Shown: positions 21,201-31,164 of the stretch, piece by piece | Layout: every line of letters starts with the position of its first letter | Position numbering within the stretch: the stretch's first letter is position 1 | NCBI GenBank assembly: GCA_013176395.1 | Contig: JABMLP010000022.1 | Location: 1,094,720 to 1,158,719 of the forward strand | DNA from: Venturia oleaginea | Taxonomy: Eukaryota > Ascomycota > Dothideomycetes > Venturiales > Venturiaceae | DNA length: 64,000 nucleotides | Reading direction: 5' to 3' | Made by a program: the position numbers and the translations under genes | The notes under the pieces: generated by a model | The model's input: the letters and a program-made list of their open reading frames with translations, nothing else | Databases searched by the model: none | What the model was told of the DNA's origin: nothing

Positions 21201-22042
21201 TCGATATCGGACATCGTAATGGCGAAGAGCTCGTGTTCAGGTTTTCGTGCAAGTCGGGTAAATGGTACAGCTCCTATGGCGTAGATATCAATCTCGTCAT
21301 CTATCTCAGAGGAGGGTTCCAGATCGGATTCGGGTCCGAGATCGTGTTCGGGTTCGGGTTCGTGTTCGTGTTTGGTAAGGGCACGTTTGAAGCTATACTT
21401 CCAGTCATCGTGTTTCCTCCGTGTAGAGAGGGAAGTTCGGTTCTTCCGTTTCCGTGATTCAGGTTGGGCAGGTAGCAAGAGAGGATCTCCTACCAGGTCG
21501 GGTCGGTGTTTCTTACAGCCGGGTGCTGTAAAGTGTAGTCTGTGTTTTGCCCAATCGAAGACAATTTCGTGTTTCTTCATCCAAGGAAGACCCAGGATAA
21601 CGTCGTGTTTTCCCAGTGTGGTAACATACAAAGAGATCTTCTCCTTATGTCCTTCATGTTCGAGTTTGAGAGAGACTACATGTGTAATCCTCCCAGCAGT
21701 GGTCTGTTTTCCCGTAAAGCCAGTGACGTCGATGTGTCGTGAGAGTCGGTTCAGTTTCATGCCATATTGTTGCGCAAAGGGTCTGTTGATAAAGCCTATA
21801 CCAGTAGCTCCACTATTCACCATGGATTCTACCTCGACAGAGGTAGTTCCTTGGGTAAGTTGACAAGGAATAGTGATGAGTCTTTCCCAGTTGGTACTCG
21901 TGAGAGAGGTATAGTTGACAAAGACCCTGCGGTGTTGTCCCGAGCGGCGACTTACTCTCGGGACTTGCCTTTTGATCGTGATTTCAATGAACAGTCGGAT
22001 TGAGAGGAGGTCGTAGATGAGGAACGAGAGCGAGGGGTTCAA
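18207..22042 (-). pseudogene. Gypsy 3 Pol (protease, RT, RNase H, integrase, chromodomain)
   Basis: The protease reads MVNSGATGIGFINR, with N in place of the catalytic D (GAT to AAT fits). RT has CVDYRALNA and YIDDILVYSDS. A TAG at about 20471-20473 follows DIDKC, where a glutamate codon is usual. RNase H follows ([30 protein letters not shown]) to 19577, where a stop after KISLS and a frameshift near 19515 break the start of the integrase zinc domain. From 19445 to 18207 the integrase is open: CHVCQRSK, D in SIDFIVELP, SDRGGPF, TERMN, then a C-terminal chromodomain (YLVERVNDSRYNKRR ... WRGYDEESWEPA). Each part is clear, but no full Pol can be made. Confidence 0.9.
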
Positions 22043-22044
22043 CG

Positions 22045-23076
22045 AGGTGAAGTGGTTCGATTAGGCCTACTCAAGGAGGCGGAACGGATTCGTGTAGTAG
22101 GTATCAGTACCTTACAGTCAGGCGATATATGTCTAGAAGAACCACATCTAAAACAAAGTCCTTCTTTCTTTCGTCGTTCGCGTTCCCGGGAGCCCAACGG
22201 AGCATAGGAATTCTCGACGACATCGATATCCATAGCATTTGAGTCCTTTGACGTTCGGGAGGAAAATGGTGTACGCAGCGAGCTCTTATTTTCGTTCTGG
22301 AGGAAGCGAAGGTCATTGTCGTAGGTGCAGATCAGGGTGGCATAATCGTTCAACGAGCAGGAAATCTGGGCGCCGATCATGCTCCTTTTCAGGTCGTGAT
22401 TCAATGACATACGAAGCTGCATGATTTGTCCTTCCTCATTTAGTCCAGCGTCGCCCGCGAGACGGCGGAACTCTGCGAAGTGAGCTATGAAGCTCTTCTT
22501 TCCTTGCTTCAACACGCTCAGTTTAGTTTAAGCAGTTGTCTTCTTGTTCAGGTCTCCGTAGGAGAGGTTGAGGATAGAGACGAAGGCTTCGAGAGTGGGT
22601 GGACGATGGGAGGTCACAAGCGCGGAGGCGTCCTTTCCGATTCGACTCAGTGCGTAGCGTAGTTTGCTCTCGCCGTCTGGGTAACGGTCTGCATTGCCTC
22701 GTAACTTGTTGTCTAACTGGTAAAGAAACTCTGACAGTTCGGATCTTTTGCCTGTGAATACAGAAGGGTCGGGAAGTCGCTCGGACAGTTGCTGGCGCTG
22801 ATAGGGGACTGGTTCGGTCGCACTCGGGATCGTATGAGGTGTTCCGTTCTCGAGCTCTGGCAAGCTGTCTACGGATTGCTGCTACGTAGTATTCGGTGGT
22901 GTAGGGTTAACTTTCGATGAAGTAGCTGACGAGGAGCGGAGAACCATAAGCTCTTCTTGTAGTGAGTCTACTTTCTCTTCCAAAGCTTTCTGGGACTTGA
23001 TAGCTTTCTCCATCGTATCGGTAAAGGATGCTTGCATAGCGGAAAGCATCTGCTGGATCTCAGCGGCGGTAGCCAT
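22045..23076 (-). pseudogene. Gypsy 3 Gag
   Basis: Starts ATG 23076 (MATAAEIQQMLSAMQASF) with a coiled-coil N-terminus, then a capsid-like region (SVFTGKRSELSEFLYQLDN ... KQGKKSFIAHFAEFRRLAG) and a zinc knuckle CFRCGSSRHISPDC (CX2CX4HX4C). It is cut by an in-frame TAG after PPNTT and an in-frame TAA after NKKTTA, both where a glutamine (CAG, CAA) is expected. These are CpA-to-TpA changes on the coding strand, the usual sign of RIP. Confidence 0.85.
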
Positions 23077-23087
23077 TGTTTCTGAGG

Positions 23088-23096
23088 ACGCAATGT
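23088..23096 (-). promoter_or_regulatory. Gypsy 3 primer-binding site, self-priming type
   Basis: On the minus strand ACATTGCGT lies 2 nt after the LTR and is the reverse complement of the LTR bases at 23210-23218 (ACGCAATGT on the minus strand), which begin 115 nt from the LTR 5' end. Confidence 0.65.
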
Positions 23097-23098
23097 AG

Positions 23099-23333
23099 TG
23101 TCACGGGAGCGATAGAAGTAGTTGTAAAGCACGTTGACGAGTGTTTAGCCGTACTAGCTATGAGCGAGCGTGATAGAAGTCAAATGGTATTATCTTTCTA
23201 AGAGTAAAGACATTGCGTGAAGAATCTAAGCACAGTGGAGGAATCGCGAGGTAGGTAAGGGATTCCTCGGTTTGTGCGCTAGAATCACGTGTATACCAGT
23301 TCATGGTAACACTCTCAGTGTCACTCCGTGACA
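23099..23333 (-). repeat. Gypsy 3 5' LTR
   Basis: 235 bp, 3 differences from the copy at 17929-18163. It is flanked on the right by the target duplication GCAAA. Confidence 0.93.
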
Positions 23334-23482
23334 GCAAACTCCTTTTGAAGCAGATGCCAAGCCATTCACATGCTTGCCGCAGAATCATTCCGAGGTTTGA
23401 CAGGAGATGCCAAGCCATTCACAAGCTTACCCTAGAGAGATAGGCAAAGCCTAGATAAAGGCCCAAGGGTGTAGCCCGTGAC
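23334..23482. other. Short gene-free target segment
   Basis: This continues the sequence left of gypsy 3. It holds two copies of GATGCCAAGCCATTCACA about 54 bp apart (near 23351 and 23406). No gene seen. Confidence 0.5.
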
Positions 23483-25092
23483 AGCAGCACGAATTATCTG
23501 TGGAGCGTTCAAAGCGACATCCAGAGTCGCCCTCGACATTGAGACCTACCTGCTCCCAGCCGAACAACAGATCTGGAAACACAACACCGAAACCCTCAGC
23601 CGTATACCCACGTGCCAAGACCTCCCTAAACTGCTAGATACTCAATTCGGAGAACCAAGGTCAAGATAACGAGCAAGCTACGATAGCCCATTATACAACA
23701 TATATCGAGATGCCGAAAAGAAAGGAGCAGCGAATCTCGACAAGCGAGAGATAATCCCGCCGTTCGTAGCAGCACCATGGTGGCAAGGCCCAAAGACACA
23801 TATCGCACCAAGCGATGAAGCGGCACACTCTGAACACGACTCCGTCACTAGATTCGAGGGTAATATTTGCATCTATACAGATGGGAATAGTATAGACGGA
23901 CATACAGGCGCTGCAGCAGTCTGGCCGCTGAAAAGACAGACGAGAAGCACGTATATGGGCCCTGAGACGACCTCCACGGTGTACGCAGCTGAACTTCAAG
24001 GAATAAATCTAGCGCTACATATAGTTCAAACAAACATCGAGGCAGGAAACGAACGGAGAGACATCAGTATCTTCACCGACAACCAGGCAGCGATACGCTC
24101 GCTGACAAGGCCGGAAGGCCGGTCAGGAGCATACATTGTCAAGCGAATTGTACAACGGATCACACAACTTCACGAGTACGGAGCTATCGTGAACATCCGA
24201 TGGATCCCTGCCCACGAGGGAATTGACGGGAACGAGGCCGCTGACCAAACCGCCAGGGAGGCCACTGGATGGAGAGAAGACGGAGAGAAAGGACCAAGAG
24301 CTGATATGCCACCGGAACTGTACCCGCTAAGAACGACACTCAAGACGTGGTGCTGGAAGGTAGTGAATAGACAATGGTTGACTAGCTGGAAATCCGAGAC
24401 AAAGGGGAAAGCCACGAGGAGATACACACCTAAACCAACTAAAAGAGTGCTCCAGCTCCATCAAAACCGGAGCAAACGAGAAAGTGCAATCCTCGTAGAT
24501 GAGAACTGAAAAGATAGGGCTCAAGGCCTTCCTCTTCAGCCGACGTGTCCAAGGTATCTCAGACTCTAGGTGTGACTGCCGTGAAGGGATACAGACCGTA
24601 GCCCATATCCTCCTGGAATGCCGCAAGTTCCGGGACATCCGGAGAGACGAGTTAGGACGCTTCCCAGGACGAAACAACCTCCGGAATATCTTGACTACGC
24701 ATAAGTTAGCCACCAAAGCTATCAGATTTATGGAACAGACGCGGGTCCTTGGGCATAGTGTGATCGAAAACGCGCAGACGACGCTAAGCATTGAGGGGAG
24801 ACTGTAGGTAAACGAAAAGCGTAACATGAGGCATTGCCTCTCGGAATCTAGATAGTACAGATGTACTGGTAGAACAACCGACATTTACAAGAGCCATTGG
24901 GCATTTGTAAATAGTGGTTGAGGGAAATGAGGGAGAATCGAGGGGATAGCTGGTCTTGTTTTGGTAAGCAGGGCGAAGTGGGACGTGGTAGATCATATCA
25001 CGTGTCGACTGTCTGATAAAGTCCCCCTAACCGGGCATAGCTGCGTGATTAAGCGGCTGCAACCGAGTAGGATAAAATCAATCAATCAATCA
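23483..25092 (+). mobile_element. 5'-truncated LINE copy (RNase H end, zinc domain, 3' UTR and tail)
   Basis: Starts inside the C-terminal part of ORF2 (ARIICGAFKATSRVALDIE), then RNase H, the CCHC-type zinc domain (CDCREGIQTVAHILLEC), a 3' UTR and an ATCA-repeat tail (AATCAATCAATCAATC, about 25076-25092). ORF2 has a TAA after GEPRSR and a 2-bp loss at the LVDEN/MRTEK junction (about 24497); the copy at 49.8 kb has the intact bases. Its first 1.48 kb is repeated inverted at 25091-26569. Confidence 0.88.
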
Positions 25093-26569
25093 ACAAGATC
25101 AGCTATCCCCTCGATTCTCCCTCATTTCCCTCAACCACTATTTACAAATGCCCAATGGCTCTTGTAAATGTCGGTTGTTCTACCAGTACATCTGTACTAT
25201 CTAGATTCCGAGAGGCAATGCCTCATGTTACGCTTTTCGTTTACCTACAGTCTCCCCTCAATGCTTAGCGTCGTCTGCGCGTTTTCGATCACACTATGCC
25301 CAAGGACCCGCGTCTGTTCCATAAATCTGATAGCTTTGGTGGCTAACTTATGCGTAGTCAAGATATTCCGGAGGTTGTTTCGTCCTGGGAAGCGTCCTAA
25401 CTCGTCTCTCCGGATGTCCCGGAACTTGCGGCATTCCAGGAGGATATGGGCTACGGTCTGTATCCCTTCACGGCAGTCACACCTAGAGTCTGAGATACCT
25501 TGGACACGTCGGCTGAAGAGGAAGGCCTTGAGCCCTATCTTTTCAGTTCTCATCTACGAGGATTGCACTTTCTCGTTTGCTCCGGTTTTGATGGAGCTGG
25601 AGCACTCTTTTAGTTGGTTTAGGTGTGTATCTCCTCGTGGCTTTCCCCTTTGTCTCGGATTTCCAGCTAGTCAACCATTGTCTATTCACTACCTTCCAGC
25701 ACCACGTCTTGAGTGTCGTTCTTAGCGGGTACAGTTCCGGTGGCATATCAGCTCTTGGTCCTTTCTCTCCGTCTTCTCTCCATCCAGTGGCCTCCCTGGC
25801 GGTTTGGTCAGCGGCCTCGTTCCCGTCAATTCCCTCGTGGGCAGGGATCCATCGGATGTTCACGATAGCTCCGTACTCGTGAAGTTGTGTGATCCGTTGT
25901 ACAATTCGCTTGACAATGTATGCTCCTGACCGGCCTTCCGGCCTTGTCAGCGAGCGTATCGCTGCCTGGTTGTCGGTGAAGATACTGATGTCTCTCCGTT
26001 CGTTTCCTGCCTCGATGTTTGTTTGAACTATATGTAGCGCTAGATTTATTCCTTGAAGTTCAGCTGCGTACACCGTGGAGGTCGTCTCAGGGCCCATATA
26101 CGTGCTTCTCGTCTGTCTTTTCAGCGGCCAGACTGCTGCAGCGCCTGTATGTCCGTCTATACTATTCCCATCTGTATAGATGCAAATATTACCCTCGAAT
26201 CTAGTGACGGAGTCGTGTTCAGAGTGTGCCGCTTCATCGCTTGGTGCGATATGTGTCTTTGGGCCTTGCCACCATGGTGCTGCTACGAACGGCGGGATTA
26301 TCTCTCGCTTGTCGAGATTCGCTGCTCCTTTCTTTTCGGCATCTCGATATATGTTGTATAATGGGCTATCGTAGCTTGCTCGTTATCTTGACCTTGGTTC
26401 TCCGAATTGAGTATCTAGCAGTTTAGGGAGGTCTTGGCACGTGGGTATACGGCTGAGGGTTTCGGTGTTGTGTTTCCAGATCTGTTGTTCGGCTGGGAGC
26501 AGGTAGGTCTCAATGTCGAGGGCGACTCTGGATGTCGCTTTGAACGCTCCACAGATAATTTGTGCTGCA
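23483..26569. repeat. 1.48-kb near-perfect inverted repeat with about 129-bp spacer
   Basis: Positions x and 50052-x match across 23483-24961 and 25091-26569. All translated stretches I compared on the two arms are identical, including the RNase H domain and its damaged codons. The spacer (24962-25090) holds the LINE 3' end of the + copy. Identity stops at GGGGATAGCTG on one arm and ends at GCAGCAC on the outer side. Confidence 0.93.
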
Positions 26570-27966
26570 CGTGCTTGGATTGACTGAAATGTATCGAGCG
26601 TTTTTCTCGTGTATGGTTTTCCCCTCATTCCTGAATTCGACCAAATTGAGCACGCGTACATCATCTGAGGGACTACTACTCCGCGGTAGATTTTTCGCAT
26701 ATCTAGCAGACTGACGCCCCATGTTGAGCTACCCAGAGAGCACAGTGCGTTCACTGTTTTCGTAGTTTTCCGCTTGATTTCTTCGCTGTGTTCCTTCCAT
26801 TGGAGTTTGCTGTCTAGCGTCACGCCTAGATATTTGCACGTTGTCTTAGGCGCAATGCATCCCCATGCCGTCTGAACGGGCTGTTGTGTGTTTATACGGG
26901 TGCGTCTTCTTGTGAAGAGTGTCAGTTGGAACTTTTCTGCGGCGAATTTTGATGCATGTGTCTTTGCCCAACAGTTTGCCTTTTCTAGCGCGTTTTCGAG
27001 TTTCTTGCACGTTTCCTCTGTTGTGTTGCCCCATGTAAGTATGGCTGCGTCATCGATATAGCCTGTAGCTGCAATATCGTCGCCTGAGTCGCATTGCTCA
27101 ATCAGGTCAGAGTTGTAGAATATGTATAAGATGGGGGATAGGGGCGATCCCAGTGGTACCCCAGTCTCGACCGTGTACTCGTCAGATTCGTAGCCATCGA
27201 TGGCAATTCGCGTGCGTCTATCGCTCAGGAAGCTAGTAATCCATCGTACTGTTCTCTCATCAACTTTTCTTTTCCGAAGATTGTGTAGGAGTCTCTTGTG
27301 GGATACGTTATCGAAGGCGCCCGACACGTCAAGGAGCAGCAGGCTAGCGACTTGTCCTTTTCTGTTGTTCCAAGCGTTGTAGATTCTCTCGATTACAGCG
27401 TGTAGTGCGTGTTCCGTTGACCTTAACTTCCTGCCTCCCATGTGCATCCTTGGGATGACTTGGTGTGTTTCCACCAGGTAGCTAAGTCTCTTAGCGATTA
27501 CTGCGTCCATGGCCTTGCCAATCGTATTCAGGAGCGCAATAGGTTGGTATGCCTTTGAAATCGAGTAGTCGCTCTTCCCTGGTTTGCGTAGCACTACCGT
27601 GGTCGAGCTTCGGAAATGTGTCGGGTAGTGGCCCAGTTGTAGGCTCTGGTTCATAATTGTCGCCAGGTGTCCCACCAACATATAAGATGCCGTCTGCAAG
27701 GCCTTGTTTGGGATCCCATCCGGTCCCGGGGCCTTGAAGGGTGACGCTGCTTGTATTGCGTCCAGTACCTCCTTCTCAGTAACGTTTGGCATTGGTATAC
27801 AATCATCATATCTTGCATCCTGTAGATCGTCAAGAGCTGCTTCTGGCGGTGCTGGGAAGAAGGCGTCCCGAAGGAGGATCGTTTTTGCCGAGGGTGTAGT
27901 AGCCTGGGTCGTCGGACACTTGATAATTGGCGTCCCACTTCGCCCTGCTTACCAAAACAAGACCAG
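25091..27966 (-). mobile_element. Tad/I-type LINE, truncated at both ends
   Basis: ORF2 runs right to left. The RT part opens near 27890 with TILLRDAFFPAPPEAA and goes to 26383: FKAPGPDGIPNKAL, LLLDVSGAFDNVSHKRL, TGVPLGSPLSPILY and GYIDDAAIL (YIDD in the YADD position). After a single in-frame TAA (where RQR would be expected) the RNase H follows with ICIYTDGNS, AAELQGIN, IFTDNQAAI and IPAHEGIDGNEAAD (25543-26170). A 2-bp loss then puts the zinc domain (25245-25553) in another frame. The endonuclease and ORF1 are missing on the right, where a Tc1 element begins at 27970; the 3' tail is missing on the left, where the inverted copy begins. RT plus RNase H plus CCHC is typical of the fungal Tad1 and the I clades. 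Confidence 0.88.
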
Positions 27967-27969
27967 CTA

Positions 27970-29372
27970 CACGGGTTGGCCAGAATTGACGGCGCACAGA
28001 CCGCCTCAATATGTGATTTTAGAGTAATGTACAGATATCACCACAAAGCGCTTTGAATTCGCACTTGAGGCTGCTCAATAATTGATCTACAGCGCTGGGG
28101 CATCTCCCTCATGCGGTCACGAATTTGTTTAAGTGTAATTATGGTCCTATTCTGCCTGAATATCTGCCTTGAATTGGGCCACCGTTGTCCACTTTCTACC
28201 AACCAATCTACCCTTCATGATGTTCCAACAAGCTTCTATAGAGTTCAAATCTGGTGACTCTGGAGGGTGGGTGAGTAATAAGAGATCTGCTTCGCGTTTA
28301 AGGAGGGCTGGAGGTGAGTTTAGTGAATTGATTCCGTGCGATGGATCGCCATCCTCCTGTAGCCAGTATCTGCACTTGTGCTTTGCCTCCAAGTCCTGTA
28401 TAGCCTTAATATGTTGTGGCAGTATCTTTTCAGCGTAAAAGACATGCGACATGCAGTTTCCTTTTGGTGTAGCATCCTGTTTTGCCTTCCAGTCATCGTA
28501 GACCTTGCAGCGCTCTGCAAAGGCAGTATCCAGCTCGTACTTGAGTTGCTTAGGCTTGGTAGGAGCCCGCTGCTTCTCTGAGGGCTCAACAGGATCTTTG
28601 TAGAATATGAGGCTACCTTTGTGGTTGTAGTTGACTCCGCCGGCGACGTGGATTGTGATGTCTAAACCTGTGCCTTTGACTCATTTATAGACCTTTCTTG
28701 CCCGGGTTTACGTAGCTCGTACTCGGGCTCTTCCATCAGCTGCTTTGACTGGAAGTGAGCCTCGTCTGTGAACCAAATGCGAGACCAAAAGCCTGAAATC
28801 GTGGCGGTGAGGTGTTCTTGGCCGTACTGACGGCGGAGGGCTTGATTCTTTTTGCTAATTCTCTTTTGAAACTTCTTTTTGAATCGTTTGGCTCCTATCT
28901 GATTGGCGTGGCGACGTAAAGTTCATGGTGCGGCTTCCAAATTGAGTTCTTCGACTTGATCTCGGTAGCCCATCTCGTGTGTTGGGTCATCTTGGTCAAT
29001 TATCTTCTCTAAATCAGAGGCAGATACAAAGCTTTTTCTTCCTAAGATAGAACTCCTCTTTCTTGCTGTTCTAAGCGCTTTATTGCCCCAATCTTCTAGG
29101 TTTTTCCGTCATCTACGGCCGGTGGGAGTTGGGATGTTGATTCCAGGAAGGTGGCAAATAGATCTAAAGCTAGAGGAGGGACTAGCGGAGTCAAGGGCTT
29201 GAAAAAATCGATTTCGCTTCACGGTATCATATTCTCGACGATCAGTCTTTGGTAGCTTCTTTTTCGGCGTTGTGGGAGCCATAATGTGGTGGTTTATATG
29301 GAATCTACGTGTTGTTTTAGAGATCGGATGAAGGTCAGGGGTCTGTGCGCCGTCAATTCCGGCCAACCCGTG
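27970..29372 (-). mobile_element. Tc1/mariner-type element, copy 1
   Basis: 1403 bp between inverted ends CACGGGTTGGCC ... GGCCAACCCGTG (about 33-bp TIRs with one or two differences). The transposase is on the minus strand: basic N-terminus with helix-turn-helix region, FTDEAHFQ (first D), WLQEDGDPSHG (second D) and SPDLNSIEACW (third acidic residue, E). It is broken by a frame change at about 28670 shared with copy 2, a TGA for CGA at about 28925 and a TAG for TGG at about 28152 that copy 2 lacks. The left flank is LINE sequence and the right flank is OrsD-like sequence; I see no clean TA duplication. Confidence 0.88.
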
Positions 29373-29631
29373 CAAGGTAAAGAGGGAGACCAGGAATTGG
29401 CCTAATTCTATCAATTGGACCGACTACATCATCTATCCCATTGGCAATACCGATAGAGTTGATGTGTGCAAGGACAGGCGCTCTCGCTTTTGAGTTGAGA
29501 AGGTGCCCATCGCGAAGCTGTCGATCCAAGTTTGCCTTCACGTAAGACGAGCCATGGTCAGAACAGACAACCACGCAGGAATCTGTGCGGGCACTTAAGA
29601 ACGAAGGTAGTTGATATGGTTTACTAGACAT
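29373..29631 (-). pseudogene. OrsD-like zinc-finger gene, 5' fragment (copy A)
   Basis: From ATG 29631 (MSSKPYQLPSFLSARTDS) the frame gives VVVCSDHGSSYVKANLDRQL, then RIRPIPGLPLY, and stops making sense at the Tc1 end. Copy B at 50.2 kb has the same protein and goes on to a second Cys/His cluster. This is the N-terminal part of the OrsD/DUF3505-type family, which in many filamentous fungi lies near telomeres. The rest of this copy is gone, as the sequence beyond the Tc1 element is LINE. Confidence 0.7.
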
Positions 29632-29799
29632 TATCAGTGGTGTTTTGGGTGTCTACAATAGGTGCAATGGTAGAGAATATTGTGAAACGGATTATGGTGT
29701 AGATTATGGTGGACAATGTCTGTGCTTGTTATCGATAAGTCCGAATCAACCAATGATAACTCGGATTACGGCGTAATCCCCAGGAATCTATGTGTTAGG
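29632..29799 (-). promoter_or_regulatory. 5' flank shared by both OrsD-like copies
   Basis: This region reads the same, with few changes, as 50060-50220 in the other orientation, including GGATTACGCCGTAATCC (a near-palindrome) and ACACATAGATTC. It probably holds the promoter of the gene. The shared block shows that both copies come from one duplicated unit. Confidence 0.5.
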
Positions 29800-29866
29800 C
29801 ATAGCTGCATGATTAAGCGGCTGCAACCGAGTAGGATAAAATCAATCAATCAATCAATCAATCAGA
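29800..29866 (+). repeat. LINE 3' end with ATCA-repeat tail
   Basis: GGCATAGCTGCATGATTAAG through AGGATAAAATCAATCAATCA matches the 3' end of the LINE at 25035-25092, with more tail units. It is a heavily 5'-truncated insertion or the end of one whose body was lost. Confidence 0.7.
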
Positions 29867-31164
29867 AACAGACTGGTGCGTATTTGAATGCATATGAATG
29901 CATATGAATGCATATGAATGCACTCAAATACAACGGAATACTATTGAATACATTTCCACGTGACAGTATCCGTAACAAAAAGGGAGTTTTAAACCCACTA
30001 ATACCCCGGTACCATCGAAAGGCGCTACTCTCTTACCTAAACACCAGATAACCTGTAGCAATCTCAGATTACCCAGCCCTCCGAGTTTACTACTGCGTAA
30101 ACCGATACTCCCTCGAGGGGATGGCGCTCGATTCTTACGGTGCTCGATTCTTGTCACAAGCTCTAAGCCGAAAAAGGGTCCAGCGAGCTTACGATGTCGT
30201 CCATTTATCGATAAGCCAGGTTTCCGTCGTCTCCTCGTCGCCCATAGCAGCTTCATCTTTCATTAACAACGTCGCAAAATCATCTCGTATCCTGAAATCC
30301 TCCTACGACTCGAATTTGAGTTATCTGTTTCTCATGTTGCTGACAGCTGTTCGCCGGATGAGATTCTCTGCGCATTGTTTCGTCCTGCGCCGACTGGCAG
30401 ATGGCCTTGTTTAACAGGCAAACTACACAGCTACCAAGCAATGTCTCGGATGTAGCAGTTGAAATGAGAGCATGAGATTGAGCATGTTCATGAGAGGCGG
30501 GACTGGTGAGATGAAGTGGCATCGTTTGGCTTGCTCGCGGGTCAGCATGATGAAGGGTTCCATCGACATTTCAAGGCAGACAAGCTAGTAAACTCACTCG
30601 CCCTCTGACAAAGTCTTCGTTACCTTGCTGCCTAAAGGCGTATTATACATATCTGGACGCGAGGCCATGTCTCTTGCAGCCAATACTCTGGAAACATTCC
30701 ACCTCCCATCCAGCCTCAACTTGTGCTTTCAAGATTCGACAGAATATTATATAGTTCCGCCAAATCAGGCTAACCATTTTTTGAGTCACCCCCCCTTGGA
30801 TTGGCCCCCCTAGGACTCTGCCAACCCCATTATTCGTATTCAGCAACGCAGATCTAGTCGTCTTTCCGAATCTTGGGTTCTGGTTTCTACGCGCTGGGGC
30901 TTCGGATGTGCCCCTGTACCCTACAGATTCGGGACTTCCAAGTTTGGGAGAAGGATCGTCAATGCTGACCGACTATGGTCTGCCCTGCAGCAGCAGTTGC
31001 ATCCTACCACTATCCGGGTCGACCATGTGCGGAACTACCAATGCCCTAGAAAAGTGTCGCTTGTCCAGGTGATGCCCCAGATGCATTTTCATCATAAACC
31101 CTGGAGCTGCTCTTTCTCTTCAATCACACATCTTTCATCATGGCTTCAACTAATGGCCATACCG
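29867..31164. other. Gene-free region
   Basis: No gene recognised. At about 29885-29920 the 10-bp unit TGAATGCATA is repeated in tandem (about 3.5 times). The end of the region, 31000-31164, is the likely 5' flank of the broken GMC gene. Confidence 0.45.

Larger units (their letters stand above)
17929..23333 (-). mobile_element. Gypsy 3: full-length chromovirus, inactivated
   Basis: The 5405-bp element has 235-bp LTRs at 17929-18163 and 23099-23333 that differ at 3 positions (98.7% identical) and a perfect 5-bp target duplication GCAAA (17924-17928 and 23334-23338). Transcription would run right to left. Gag, protease, RT, RNase H, integrase and chromodomain are present in order, but the frame has at least three premature stops, one frameshift and a lost protease aspartate. 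Confidence 0.95.

Noticed and set aside
24327..25725. 185-codon frames repeated on both palindrome arms, antisense to the LINE
   Set aside because: They are antisense to RNase H and the zinc domain; they are identical only because the arms are identical.
23483..26569. Twin-priming of a LINE as the cause of the inverted repeat
   Set aside because: Twin priming inverts a 5' part without duplicating it; here both arms contain the same sequence and the same damage.
30121..30414. Possible small gene
   Set aside because: Both strands have open frames of similar size without motif or start context.
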